From the NCBI RefSeq assembly GCF_947507565.1, contig NC_089191.1, forward strand, positions 868,001 through 932,000: 64,000 nt of DNA. The letters run 5' to 3'. Positions 13,940 to 27,112 of this stretch are shown here, piece after piece (positions within the stretch are counted from its first letter, which is position 1; every line of letters starts with the position of its first letter). The translations under genes and the position numbers were made by a program. The stretch is from Oscarella lobularis. Its lineage: Eukaryota > Porifera > Homoscleromorpha > Homosclerophorida > Oscarellidae. The notes below the pieces were generated by a model. The model did no database searches and had not been told where the DNA came from. It worked only from the letters and a program-made list of their open reading frames with translations.

Positions 13940-14940
13940 AGAGGGGTCTGGAAGCATGCTAGAAGCAATACCCCAAGAAAAATATTATAGAGGCGAGGTT
14001 ACCTAGCGTTAAACTGTAAAGGTTTGGGTAAAGGACTTCTATATTCGTGGATTAGCCAAAGGGTCCCCCTTTGGGGGAAAAAAGCTTAGCTTGACCGCTA
14101 GAAGCTCAAAAAACGCGTTTCTCGCGTATAGAATTTTAAAAAACATCAAAAAACATCGACACTTGACACAAACCCCGCGGAAGACGGTGCTATGGAGGTT
14201 TATCCGGTGACAGAGGTGCCCAGGAGCTGGGAGAGAGATGCGAGAACTAGGAAGGCGTGCAATGTTACACCCTTGTCAAGTGAGGAATGAGGCGACCACC
14301 GGGTCATAGTGCCTCAAGCCTTGGGGAGTGTTGCCAATCTCCCTTCTATCCTAGCCACGAGCTCTGCTCTGCTCCATCTGATAAGTACTTGTAAATGCTG
14401 GGTATTTATACTCATACGCGACTGGGACCCCACGACTGCAGCTATTCACAATCAAAAAGTGCTTCGTATCGGCCGCAAATGCATTTCTGACAACAAAAAC
14501 AAACGAAATTTTGTCGCAATTCAATTGGAAATGCGAAAAACGACAGCGGAATGTGTGCTACGTACGCAAGATACGCCCTGTCACGCGACATTGAGCAACG
14601 CATGACGTCAATCGTCGCGTTGCTACGAAATGGCCTAATACGCGAAATAGAAGCGAAAAATCGGCCGCGAAATGCATTGTGAGTCTATTCTAAAGACATC
14701 CAGTCACTATTTGGACGCCAAAAGCAAACGTATACGCAGTAACGGCAATACGCTTTGTCAGCAAATCAAGGCGCTACGTCCGTTCTACAGTGTACAACGG
14801 GCAAGTCAAACGTGCGCTAGACGCAAACAATCAGACGAAAAACGCTACGCAGCGTACATTATTCGGTCCGTTTGTCGTCAAATTACCTAACCAATGGGCA
14901 GGGTATGATAAAAACGTCCGGTACTGTGCACGTTTCACAG
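13940..14940. other. Gene-free interval, about 1 kb, with a possible structured RNA
   Basis: No exon I can defend. On the minus strand a TATAAATA box (near 14404-14411) precedes a segment of about 250 bp with complementary ends: CACTTGACA at ~14158 pairs with TTGTCAAGTG at ~14274. A direct repeat, ATCGGCCGC(G)AAATGCATT, occurs near 14468 and 14660. It may be a non-coding RNA gene, but it did not match the snRNA, SRP, RNase P or MRP sequences I know. Confidence 0.2.
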
Positions 14941-14950
14941 TATAATTGTA

Positions 14951-15800
14951 CTAAAAATGCGCGAGGAGATGCGATAAAATGATATCCCCAGCGTTGAAAA
15001 AGACGCGACACGAGGCGGCTCTACTACTCCTAGATAAAAAGCTAGGAACCCTCTAAAAAGATACGGGCGGAGGAAGCAAGACAAACAATCCTCTACGTCT
15101 TTGACCTTGAAATTGAACACCATCTTTCCTCCCTTTCTCAATCGAAGAACGATTATGTTTGCGACTAGAGAGGCGGCAACAGCGGCCGTCTGAAAGTAGA
15201 CACCGCGAAGACGAGAATTGGAGTATCTGGGGGGGAAAACAATGAGAACTTAATTGAACTAAAAGGACCCCTCATCAACGTACTTCCAATTAAAAGTCTC
15301 ATCAGCTATAAAATGAACGAGAAAGAAGAAGAAGTAGATGAGAACGATGAATATGGAAAGAACGTAGCTGTAGCTGCGAAATCGAAGCCAAACGCACAAA
15401 AGGAAATAAAACTAGAATTCAAAATTTTTTAATAGGCATTCATTCGTTCAATTGAATATTGGACTGCTTGCCACTGCATTGGCGAGAATAGGAGCATCCA
15501 TGAATCGTCGAATTTGCTAGAAAATTCAATTAGGAATATTCACGTATTAGATTCTCAAAACTCGACTTACTCCCTTGTCTTTTCGCGGATCATTCTAAAT
15601 TCAAACTCCAATGAAGCGATCGGTGGCCAGAACGGTCTTCGTTTTACCTCGAACGCCGTGTAGTTGAGTAGGCTCTGATCGTTGACCAGATCGAAGAAGG
15701 GGGGAAGCGAAAAGAACTCGAATAAAGCAACGACAACCGTTCCCGATGCGAAAACGAAGTTCAACGAGCGAGGAATCCAAGAAAGAGCGTCGGGACGCAT
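14951..15800 (-). CDS. Four-to-five-pass membrane protein, unassigned, 213 aa
   Basis: Five exons with clean splice sites and frame: 15571-15800, 15465-15516, 15284-15411, 15097-15226, 14951-15052 (introns 42-57 nt apart from one of 54). Start ATG at 15798-15800. Hydrophobic stretches are 'LNFVFASGTVVVALFEFF' (residues ~11-28), 'SYVLSIFIVLIYFFFFLVHF' (~110-130) and 'VYFQTAAVAASLVANIIVL' (~145-163), with an aromatic segment around 'DDSWMLLFSPMQWQAFYF' (~80-97). The tail is short and basic. The start is head to head with BTBD10, with only 50 bp between the two ATGs, so they very likely share a bidirectional promoter. No family recognised; an endomembrane protein is likely. Confidence 0.55.
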
Positions 15801-15850
15801 GTTTACAAACGGGAGTGTGAGAATCGCTTTGTATCCCGTAGGACGAAAGA

Positions 15851-17252
<1,402 letters not shown>

Positions 17253-17399
17253 ATTAAATATATATAAAATATAAAATGTTTTCGTGTTTATCCGGGAAGT
17301 TGGTTCGTTCGCGTTTATATCAACCGTTCCAAGTTCTCGCAATTCTCCTATTCCCTTTGTTGTTTCTTTCGACGCCTACTACGTATCGAGTCTACCGAG

Positions 17400-20300
17400 A
17401 TGACCGATCGGGACGATTTGAATCGAAATCGACTCAAAATTCGCTCGAAATCGGGCCGAAATCGGGCCGCCAAGCCATATGCTCGTCCGTCGGAACCCCA
17501 ATCGGTGAGCGAAGGGAGTCGAAATCGAGTCGAATCGAATCGCTAGTGCTTTCTAAAGGGGTTTTTCGGCCGAATTAAGGACTACGTCGCCTCCACGTGG
17601 CCGTTTCGAATTCTCAGCGGCGGATCGAGCGAGGAGAAGCGCGCTAGTAGCCCCGATTCGAACGAATCGCCGCCTATTCCTACTTTTGCGGATCGAATTC
17701 GCGAGACGAGAAGAGATTTGGATGATGCCGTCGACGTTGGAGAGGAAAACGAGCGGGAAACGACGCCGGAAGAAGCGAGCGCGCCAACGCGCGCGATCGA
17801 GAACGAGCGGGACCGGCAACCTGACCGAAACGAGGCGAGCCTATCAGAGCGCGTCCGACGTCACGGAGAGGATCGCGAGATCCCGTCGACCCGGCATTTT
17901 GACCGAGAATTAGTGAGAGATAAGAAGGTAGGCACTTCGACGGGGCGATTTCACGCCCAACTAACGATTTTTCGACGTAAGGAACGTTCGAACGACTCGA
18001 GCGAAGTCCCAATTCGCGCGCGACCCCTCGAAAGATCGACTCCGAACCCGTTTTCCCTCACGCCGTCGTCGTCGCGATCGAAACGCGTTCCAACCGAGCG
18101 CAAACGGCGCCCAGTCGCGCAAAAACAACCGGAATTCTCCGTTTCGACGTTCGTCGCGTCGCAAAGTCCTTTCCAGTCGTCGTTCTATCGAGGAGGGACT
18201 ACATACGGGGGAGCGTCTGCCACCGTAAACCGTTTCGCGGTGTCGTCGTCATTTTTCTGATTTTTTCATACTCTTTACAGAGGCCACTTAGCGTCAAAAG
18301 ACGAAAATTAAGTCCGGAATTAAACCAAGTAGGTTTAGAAAATCTATAATTTAATTTTTAATTTATTTTTAATAGGAGAAGCCAGTAGTGAAAAGAATCA
18401 AGCCACTTTGCAGTATGTATAGTATAGTGGACTGTGGAGAGAGATTTCCCTAAGAGAATGGTGTTCTTTTCTCTATAGCAAGGGACGATGATATATCCCA
18501 CGGGAATACTGGAATGAGCCAAACAGCGAAGCGAATTCTAGAAGCTCTTGAATCCGCATCAAGCCCCTTGGAGGTACGAAAACAAGACCAACGATTCGTT
18601 TTTCTTTCTAAGAGATGTTTCCAAAGGACGCTCGTCGCATACCTCAGTCCGTTTTATTTCCTTCAAAATCTCCTGTAACGTTTTCTGTAAGTCTGGCTCT
18701 TAGTTTAATGGTCTTAGTTTCCCAGTGTTTGTTTCTCTTTGTGAAGCTTGGTTCTGGGCTTCGACGATCTAGAGCTTCGGCGGCCAGACGAACTCTTATC
18801 AAGCAAGATCATCTCAATCTTTCTTTGTCGTCGTCTCGTCCTCCGCCCGTCGAGTCGCTCAAGATTCCCCTGTCGACGCTGCCGCAAACGTCAAAGGAAT
18901 CATCGAACCTGTTTCCAACTCCTGTCCATTCACCAGAGGAAAATATAATCGCAAAGGGTATGAGATATATCAAGACAAAAGTCCTAAGCAAACGTTTCTT
19001 TGATGATTAGTGCCAAAGACTTCTACTAGTGGCAGTGGCGGCGGAGGAAAAATGAAGTCGCCTAAGAGAACGGCACATTATGCCAGTGTTAGACAAGAAG
19101 AGAGAAACGAAGTGGGTTCAATTGTCTTGACTGTCTAATGTTGCTCACAATTTTCCAATAGGATTCTGATTTGCCGCCGGCTATTCCCTTTCCAGTTGCC
19201 AGTGGAGGATTGCCGAAATTTTCTCTGGGAAGTTCTACGTCGGCGCCCGTCGCTGCAGCAACGAAGCCTCCGGGTATTTCTTTTCAGTTTTCGAAACCCG
19301 GGGAAGTGGGAACTGGAGCAAAGGCCAAGGCCAAGGTAGGTGCCTCTAGTCTCACACCAAGGATTTTCTCTCTGATTTGCGTTGATTTTTTAGCCCAGTG
19401 CAGGCATTTCCTTTGAGTTTAGCAAACCGAAAGAGGCGTCTGGACTTAGTACGGGGTCAATCAAGCCTGTAGAGCCGTTGTCGACGCTTACTCAAAAGAT
19501 ATCGGCTGGGGAAAAGGCGAGTTTGTTGGTTATAGCAATAGGTTGTTGATCTGATTCTTGTCTTTCCTTCAGAGTTCTATTATACCACCGCTCGCTTTTC
19601 CCAACTTGGTTCAGGAACGTTCTACGAAGAATGCCTCGACTGCCGAGAGTTGTCAGTCCTCTACGAAACCGAGAGCTGAAGAGAAGTCGGTATCAGCTGA
19701 AGCAGCCAATGAGAAACCAAAGAATCCGCCAGCGTCTTCGTCACTCGGCTTTTCCAGTCTTCTGCAGAAAAACTCGACCAAGTGGGAGTGCAATACGTGT
19801 CTTGTGAAGAATGCGGAAGAGTTGCGCGAATGCATGGCTTGCACCACGCCGAGAGAAAAGCAACAAACGAAGAAGAAGCAGCCTCTCCCTCCTCCTCCTC
19901 CGCCTCCTGCAGCCGTCGCAGCAACGGCGTTTCCTAATCTCAAAGCGCCGATGGCAGGCCAATGGGAATGCAGCCAATGTCTGGTAAAAAACGCGAAGGA
20001 ATCGAATGAATGCAAAGCCTGCTCTGCGCCAAGAAAAGAGAAGCCTAAATCAGATCAGCCTGCTGCTACCTCGTTGTTTCCCGGGCTCCAACAACTGTCT
20101 GACACGTGGTCATGTGATACGTGCTTGGTGAAGAACGAGAAGGACTTGGCGAAGTGCAAGGCGTGCGAAACACCGAGAAAGGGAATCGCAAGCACGTCAA
20201 CGCTCGGACAATCATCTAGCACTTCCTCAACGACGACGACGACGACGACGACGACGAGTGGTATAAAGTTTGGCGAAGGCGGCGGATTCAAACTGGGATC

Positions 20301-22336
20301 GTTTAAACTGGGAAGTCAAAGCGAAGCTGGAAGCAGCGCTTTTTCATTGGTCGGGAAGAAATCGGATGATCAGAGCACCGGTGTATCCACTGGCGACGAG
20401 AAGACGCCGGCACCCGTTGGATTCAAGCTCACTGGAGGCGTGGGCTTGCTGAAGGAAACGTCACAAGCTCCTGGTGGATTTAAGCTTACCACTACCATTG
20501 GGAATACGTCAGAGAAGGGCTTCAGTCTGCTGAAGGCAAACAGCGAGGACAGTCAGCACGGCGGTGGACGATACAAGTTGGATGACGAAGGAGATGAGAA
20601 GAAGACGCTTGGCGCATCTCGCGGATTCTCTCTCAAGCCGGCGGCGGGCGAGAGTTTCAAGCCAAAGGAAGCTAGCGGCACTGCGACGTCGGAGCCAGAG
20701 ACGCGGAGTCAGCTCTTTGCTCCTATCACATCAGAGAGTGGGCCTACTACTACTACTACAGCTGCGCCTGATGTGGCAGCATCGAAGGGGGGCTCTTCTA
20801 CTGGCGGCTTTCAGCTGAAGAGCGTCAGCGCGTCTCAACCGATGCCGACGATTGCGCAACTTGCCGCGTCCGGTCAACTAACCGTTGAGTCGGCGCTGAA
20901 GGAAAGTCGAACGAAGACTCCGCCAGCGCTGCAGCTCGGGTCAAACGCGCCCCAAACGACGAAGAGCTCCGCCTTGAATCTGGTATCAGGCGGCGGATTC
21001 AAATTGAGCGTTCCCGGCGAGGGAACAGGAGCTCAAAGCGGCGGTTTGAAACTGGGCGTTGGGTCTGCGGAGAAAACGGGAATTCAGAGTCGCCTTGGCT
21101 TCCAATTGGGAGCCGTTGCTCCAATGACGACGTCGAGTGAAGGAGCAGGGGCCTCCCAAAGTGGAGGTCTCAAACTCGGCTTTCCTCTGACGAGCGCTAG
21201 CGAAAAAACGGCACCCCAGAGCAGCCTCGGTTTCAAATTGACCGGCGCTCCCCTGTCGAGTTCCGCCGAAGTCGCAGGAGGTGGCATCAAGCTGGGCGTT
21301 CCTCTGAATGAAAAAACGGGCAGCCCCGGTTTCAAATTGCCCGTCGCTCCCTCGAAAAGTTTTACCGACGTTGCAGGGGGCGGTATCAAATTGGGCATTC
21401 CTCTGGCGAGCTCTGGTGAAAAAACGGGAGCTGAGAGCGGCGTTGGCTTCAAACTGGGTGCTCCTGTGACGACCTCTAGTCAAGGCCAAAGCGCTGGTTT
21501 CAGGCTCAGCGTTCCACAGACGCTCTCCAACGAGAAATCCAACGCGAAGAGCAGCCTTGGCTTCACTTTGGACGCGCCGCGACCGGCGAGCACCTCCCAA
21601 CTGGGCCTTCTATTTGGCAGTCCGCAGACGACGACGTCGACGACGACGTCGAGTTCAAGCAGCGGACTCAATATCCAATTCGGTGCATCGTCTCAGCAAC
21701 AAGGCAGCGCCCCGCCGGCGCTTGGCACCAACAAACCGGCTTCCTTCTCGTTGACGAACGATACAAAGACTGCCGGCTCTAGCCCTGGCCTCTTTTCCTT
21801 CACCGGTGCAAAGGGAAACGATTCCGCGTCGTTTTCATTATCAAAGACGGCGGAGCAAGCGAAGCCCTCTCCGTTTCAGTTCTCCGCGGCGAAGAACGCT
21901 AATCCCGCCCCAGCGCCGGCTCAACCCAGCAGCATCTTCGGCGGCTCGGCGGAAGCGACGGCAAGCCCGGGCCTCTTTCAATTCTCCAGTGCTTCCCAAA
22001 CGCAAGGCAGTAATCTATTCAATGCCAATACGAATCAGTCGCAAGCGCCTCCGCCGCCGTACAGCTTCACCGGCAACAGCTCGAATCCTTCAACGGCGTC
22101 GCCTCAAATATTTCAATTCGGTAGCCAATCAAATTCTCCGGCAGTTGCGTTCGGTTCGACGTCGCAGCCCTCCTCCTCGTCTCTTCTCTCGGACAATCCA
22201 TTCAAATTTCCCACCCAAGCACCCCAGCCTGCGGCGTCGGCGGCGGCGGCGGCACCACCGCCTTTTGGAAACGCTGCCAGCGGAGGGGGATTCGATTTTT
22301 CGAAATCCTCGTCAGCGAGTTTTGCGTTTGGTAGTG

Positions 22337-22367
<31 letters not shown>

Positions 22368-22467
22368 GGTCTCGCCGTCAGTGAACCCTTTCTCCGCTGG
22401 ACAGGCGAGCGCGCCTGGGGTCAGGAGAATCAAGAAGGCAACGAGACGACTTCCACGAAAGCAATGA
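17400..22467 (+). CDS. NUP153: Nucleoporin NUP153
   Basis: Nuclear-basket nucleoporin. Exons: 17400-17504, 17559-18224, 18281-18328, 18376-18412, 18479-18573, 18627-18674, 18747-18957, 19011-19111, 19162-19335, 19394-19516, 19573-22467; total 1,500 aa, close to the human 1,475. The N-terminus has the amphipathic membrane helix (GFFGRIKDYVASTWPF), 'FYRGGTTYGGASAT' and 'AKRILEALESASSPLEDARR', as in vertebrate NUP153. Three RanBP2-type zinc fingers follow (W-x-C-x2-C-x3-N-x6-C-x2-C; near 19789, 19966 and 20107). The repeat domain (20250-21600) uses GFKLG/GIKLG/GLKLG units instead of FG, with FxFG and FG units only towards the C-terminus. It ends RRIKKATRRLPRKQ, matching the basic human terminus. 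The intron at 19517 has a GC donor. Confidence 0.93.
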
Positions 22468-22729
22468 AATGATTATCAAGCAGACTTTTTGACCGACTAT
22501 GTATACAGCAACCGATTAACTGGGACCAGAAGACGAAAAAAAAACACGCACGAGGTAACGGGGAAGTAAAAGGGGACGGGGGGACGGGGGGCCCATTCAT
22601 TTGAATGTTGACTAGGTATAGTTGTAGTTTGGTACAGTACCATTGAGCGAGACTATTTTTCAGCCTTTGACAATGACATTTAACAACACGAAGAACTGAG
22701 ACGGGGAGGATAAACGAACATGCACATAA

Positions 22730-23950
22730 CTAACTACTCAGTGAGTCTGTTCCTCCCAGTTCGCATCCCAAACTGTTTCCAGTGTTCGAGGCTCCTCTGC
22801 TTCCAGTTTGAGACGACGCGTCGTAGTGGCAATCCAATACTAGAAACTTGAGCACGTCCGAGAGCGAAATGACGCCCTCAAGACGCTCCTCCGCGTCGAC
22901 AATAACGAGCCTATGAACCTGTTTTTCCACGAGCCGATTTATCACAGTCCGAAGCGTGTCGCTCGCTCGACACGTGTACACGCCCTTGTACCACTGACCC
23001 CGATGTTCCAGCGCCTTCTTCACCGATATATCGAGATTGTTGTACGTTTTCTCCGCCGCCAAATTCATCACGTCGAACTTCGCATAAATATCGATAACCC
23101 TTCCCAATTCATCTAAGATTGGTAGCGCGGAAACGCGACGCTCTACGAATACGTTAAGAGCGACTATGATGGGCGTCGTATCGTGAATAGACGCGATATT
23201 CGCATAGGTCCCAACGTTGAGTTCCCTTATGGACTTATCGACGAATTCCGGTTGCTCTTGATCGCGAAAATTCTCGTGCAAGAAATGAAGCAGACGCTTG
23301 TGCGTGAGTATGTAGAGCGCGTCGCCCGTCTCCTTGTCGACAATCGGAAGTCGATGGACCTGATTCTGAACGAGCTTTCGCACGGCGTGATATATGCTCC
23401 CCATGGGATCGATGGATATCAAATAGGGTCGAGGCTCCGCGGCTTTGAGATCGCGCCACGTTTCGATTCGATGCTCTTCGAGCTCGTCCATGTGCACGAG
23501 CGGGGAACGGTAGTAGTAGCGCAGTATGTTGATGAAATCGGTTACGGTGAGCATGCCGACGAATTGCTGCGTGCGACTGTCCCATACGGGAGCGGCGCGC
23601 ATGCTGTTCTGCACCAGAGCCATGAACGCCTTTTTCACGTGCAAATTCGTGTCGAAGACGACGAGTTTCGAGCTTTTCGGTATGAGCGTGTAGCACGAGT
23701 GCTGTCGCATGAAATCGGCGTAGGATGACGTCGAAAGAGGCGGTGCGAGGGCGGGGGAAGTCGAAGGTGGCGGCTGAGTCGTCTCCGGCTCCGAGTTCGA
23801 ACGCGTTCGCGTGCGAGAGCGAGCTGTCGCTCGGTCTTCGAATGAGAGCGTGCGCGATCTTCGACGTCCTTCGTCGTCCTTTTGTCGTTGGGAGTCGTCG
23901 TCCGAGTCGTTGGCTGGGAGTTGACTTAAGTCGAGTCGTCGTTTGGCCAT
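22730..23950 (-). CDS. PRKAG: AMP-activated protein kinase gamma subunit
   Basis: Single exon, 406 aa. A polar, arginine/serine-rich N-terminus (residues ~1-75) is followed by four CBS motifs forming two Bateman domains. Visible nucleotide-site elements include 'VKKAFMALVQNSMRAAPVWD', 'VGMLTVTDFINIL', 'IYHAVRKLVQNQVHRLPIVD', 'VERRVSALPILDE' and 'LVEKQVHRLVIVD'. The sensing His/Arg pairs (VHRLP, VHRLV, RVSALP) are kept. It is the regulatory, AMP/ATP-binding subunit of the energy-sensing heterotrimer. The lack of introns among intron-rich neighbours could reflect an old retrocopy. It faces the cyclophilin gene, about 460 bp away. Confidence 0.93.
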   Translation of the reverse strand: MAKRRLDLSQLPANDSDDDSQRQKDDEGRRRSRTLSFEDRATARSRTRTRSNSEPETTQPPPSTSPALAPPLSTSSYADFMRQHSCYTLIPKSSKLVVFDTNLHVKKAFMALVQNSMRAAPVWDSRTQQFVGMLTVTDFINILRYYYRSPLVHMDELEEHRIETWRDLKAAEPRPYLISIDPMGSIYHAVRKLVQNQVHRLPIVDKETGDALYILTHKRLLHFLHENFRDQEQPEFVDKSIRELNVGTYANIASIHDTTPIIVALNVFVERRVSALPILDELGRVIDIYAKFDVMNLAAEKTYNNLDISVKKALEHRGQWYKGVYTCRASDTLRTVINRLVEKQVHRLVIVDAEERLEGVISLSDVLKFLVLDCHYDASSQTGSRGASNTGNSLGCELGGTDSLSS

Positions 23951-24412
23951 TCTCTTGTATGGACTGCTATTTGGGTTCGGTTTGGTGTCTAAATCGTCAT
24001 ATCTTGTACTTACGTACTGCTCTTACCCGGTTTCAACCGGTTATAGTCGCTTACTTGAGAGCGAAAAGACGTCGAAAATTCGTCCTAAATATACAGATGG
24101 TTGTTCCAACAGCAGGAAGAAGAAAAATAGCGCTAGAGGAAAGCTTTTTCGAGCGTACGGGTCTTTATTGGACGTTCGGATAAATATCTACAGTACACTG
24201 TCGCTCACTGCTTGCAAATCTTTACAGTGAAGCACGCTGATGTAGAAAGCGCGCTTCTGACAAAGGCGCTTCGCGTTTTAGAAAAATAAAAGGTGCACGA
24301 TCCAAATAAGGTGAACTTGACGTCATCGAACACGTGCCACATGCAGCGTGCGTCTCCACCCGCCATCTTATTCGCGTTTCTCCGCCGGCGACAGTGCAGT
24401 ACAAGTGCGATC
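23951..24412. promoter_or_regulatory. Bidirectional promoter interval, AMPK gamma / cyclophilin
   Basis: This 462-bp gap separates two divergent starts. Near the cyclophilin start are a CRE-like TGACGTCA (about 24319) and a CGCCATCTT (24361), the reverse of the YY1-type core AAGATGGCG. No TATA box is clear. Promoter function is inferred from position. Confidence 0.4.
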
Positions 24413-24987
24413 ATGGGCTCCGTGAAATGTTTCTTCGACGTGACGGCCGACGGCAAGGCGCTCGGTCGCATCGTGATGCAATTGCGCGACGACGTCGTCC
24501 CGAAAACGGTCGAGAACTTCCGCGCCCTGTGCACGGGCGAAAAAGGCTTCGGCTACAAGGGATCCATTTTCCATCGCGTCATACCCGACTTCATGCTCCA
24601 GGGCGGCGATTTCACGCGTCACAACGGCACCGGCGGAAAATCGATCTACGGCGAAAAGTTCGCCGACGAGAATTTCAAGCTGACGCACACGGGACCGGGT
24701 AAACCGAGAGCATATCTGCGCGCATACGCGGTTTCCTCAAAGGGGGCCTCACCTCGACGTTCGCTCGTTTTTCTTTAGGAATTCTTTCCATGGCTAACGC
24801 CGGTCCGGGTACGAACGGCTCCCAATTCTTCGTCTGTACCGTAAAAACCCAGTGGCTCGACGGAAAACACGTCGTTTTCGGTAGAGTGACCGAAGGCATG
24901 GACGTCGTGACGAAAATCGAGAGTTTCGGATCGCAGTCAGGCAAGACGTCGAAAAAGATCATGATTTCCGACTGCGGCCAACTTTGA
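24413..24987 (+). CDS. PPIA: Cyclophilin A, peptidyl-prolyl cis-trans isomerase
   Basis: Two exons, 24413-24698 and 24779-24987 (80-nt intron, phase 1), 164 aa, the usual length. It shows the full cyclophilin core: '[19 protein letters not shown]', '[21 protein letters not shown]', '[19 protein letters not shown]' and '[19 protein letters not shown]'. The catalytic Arg (FHRV), Phe/Gln (FMLQGGDF) and Trp (TQWLDGKHV) are present. With no signal peptide, it should be cytosolic. Confidence 0.97.
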
Positions 24988-25330
24988 ATCCGATCGCGAT
25001 CTCTCGTTCCGTTCTCTTGGTTACTCTGATGATTTTTCTTCTCTTTGGTGTTTGTAGCAGTTAGTTAGGGCGGCTGACCGGTCAGTTTGGATGGTTCTCG
25101 TTTCTTGCGTTTTCATGTTTGTGGTCTGATTTCTCAATTGAGCATACTAAGTTCATTTCTCAGTGCATTTTTCTCATTCTTTAGGGATGATCTCTGTCAT
25201 CGAACTGGGTCTACTGCTTTCTCTTTGTAAGCGTTGCTTTTATATTGGCTTGGATTACTCTAGCTGAAATGTCTTTTCCCAGTGGCCATCTAGAAGAGAG
25301 AGAGAAAATGTCTCTCGATTTAACGACAGG
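24988..25330. other. Convergent intergenic interval, cyclophilin / OSGEPL1
   Basis: About 340 bp between the cyclophilin stop and the OSGEPL1 stop, T-rich on the plus strand and without coding potential. Probably both 3' UTRs; no clear polyadenylation signal was fixed. Confidence 0.3.
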
Positions 25331-26946
25331 TTAGACGGTACACCTTGGCTTATACTCCAAATCTGTAAAATCGAAAATCGGATTATATCCCGATTTTAAT
25401 TTTTCAACTCCATTCCTAAAACAACTAACTCTTCACGACAGTCGTCTCCTCGACTATTTTTCCCCACTCACCAAGCAATCATAATTCCATTGTCAGTACA
25501 TAAACGAGGCGGAGGACACACCACGTCGAATTTGAACTGTCGAGCAACAATAGAAAGTTCCTCTCGCAGATACGAATTACTTGCCACGCCACCAGACACC
25601 ACCTCAAATATCAATAGGTGTATATTCGTATGTATTTGTTTTTAGGTTTTTACCAACGTTCTTGCATCCGGTTCGACGTCTCGGCAGTAGAGTATCGCTC
25701 TGTGCGTTCGTTTCACTAAATGTCGGACTGCGGCTTTCTGAAATGACGCCGCTATGTCTTCACAACGGGCTACTGGTTCGTCTGAAAATAATATTGATTA
25801 TCTTGTTGGGATATTAGTGTCATGGCGTTCACGTGGCGTCGAAGACTTCTCCTCGTCGATGACGACTCGACGAACGGCGTTTTTCAAACCAGAAAACGAA
25901 AAGTCGCAATCACGTCTTAGAATCCAAGCCTCTTAGAAACCAGATTGCCTATTCTATCTCAAGATACCTTTGCTGGAGCACTAGAGGCATTTTGAAGGCG
26001 TCTGCATTTCCTCTCTTAGCCAATTCCTCAATAGCTGGACCTCCGGCTAGGTGACCTACTTCACTGTGACAATGAAGTCGAAGCATTCGCGATACCTAAT
26101 GAAAATTGATAATATTTTTTATTCTCGCTGCTTGCTGTTCTTGCCTTGTCAAAGGCTTCTCCTACTGCGTCATCTAGTGTGCTTCCAAGACGAGAGAATT
26201 CGTTCACACTGTGAGCAATGGCCAGTAGGGTGTGACCACCGGATACCAGTAGAACAAGAAAGGGGAACTGTATTCTGTTAGAAATACTTGGCCCCTTGAG
26301 ATACTGAGTAGGATTTTGTGCTTGCTTGTGTATCATTCTTGCTGTCAAGGCATGGGCTTCCATGTGGTGGATGGGTACGAGGGGCTTGCTACGGAAAGTT
26401 ATCTATATATGGACATTTTTAAATGCTTATAAAATTGCCTCGTTTTGAGTGCAAAGTCTTTGGCAAAGGAGAGTCCAGATTTGAGACACAGAGCTAAACC
26501 CGGTCCAACAGTGACCGCGATAGCCGAGATATCCTTAAATGATGAATTATTCATTATTCATTAATGAATTTAATTAATTAGGATATGCCTGGAGCGACGT
26601 CCGGCTTTTACGTAGGGCTTCGTTTACGACGCGGGGCAGCTGCTCGCTGTGCAGTTTTCCTGCTGTTGGAGGTACTATGCCTCCTGTACTATAGAAGTGT
26701 TCTGTTGTTAGACCCAATTGCTGTGCTCTGTTCTATTGCTCTGCTGGATACATACTCTCTGTGGATGTGTCCTTGGGAGAAGATTGCATCTCCCAGGGTG
26801 TTGCCGCAATCGTCTACGACTGCAGCTCCCGTGTCGTCACAGCTCGACTCTATGCCGAGCACTCGAGTCACTCTCGGAGTCGCATAAAGCAGTCTAGTGG
26901 CAGTCAGTCTTCCCACGGATTCTAGAATCCGTGGTCTTCCTTGCAT
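25331..26946 (-). CDS. OSGEPL1: Mitochondrial tRNA N6-threonylcarbamoyladenosine protein OSGEPL1 (Qri7/TsaD)
   Basis: Kae1/TsaD-family ATPase that transfers threonylcarbamoyl to A37 of ANN-decoding mitochondrial tRNAs. ATG at 26944-26946. Exon 1 carries an arginine-rich presequence ([20 protein letters not shown]), then the signature '[18 protein letters not shown]'. The following exons read '[20 protein letters not shown]' (~26660-26580), a glycine/His segment with '[19 protein letters not shown]' (~26230) and '[13 protein letters not shown]' (~26170). The C-terminal motif [10 protein letters not shown] is at ~25490, and the last exon ends at TAA 25331-25333. The presequence and sequence favour the mitochondrial paralogue over cytosolic OSGEP. 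Several short exons between 25560 and 26150 were not placed exactly. Confidence 0.85.
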
Positions 26947-26971
26947 GGTAAGATGCGGTTCCCGTATTTAG

Positions 26972-27112
26972 ATAATGGGCGGGAGAGAAAATGCCGGAAA
27001 CAGGAGAGAAATGCCGGAAAACATCTTGAGCAGTACACAGGTATGGATTCGTCATACTTTATATAGCTAGCAGCAGAACACTTCAGAGTTCAGTTCTTTC
27101 GAGCCGAGGAAG
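26972..27112 (+). promoter_or_regulatory. Promoter region of the first fibrinogen-domain gene
   Basis: Holds a TATA-like CTTTATATAG about 50 bp before the ATG and a purine-rich GGGCGGGAGAGAAAATGCCG. It is nearly the same as the segment upstream of the second copy (29001-29211), marking the left boundary of the duplicated block. Confidence 0.5.

Noticed and set aside
14150-14420. An SRP, RNase P or RNase MRP RNA gene
   Set aside because: The conserved core elements of these RNAs could not be found; only a TATA box and paired ends are visible.
19860-19970. Minus-strand frames opposite the NUP153 zinc fingers
   Set aside because: The plus strand carries three RanBP2-type fingers in one continuous exon.
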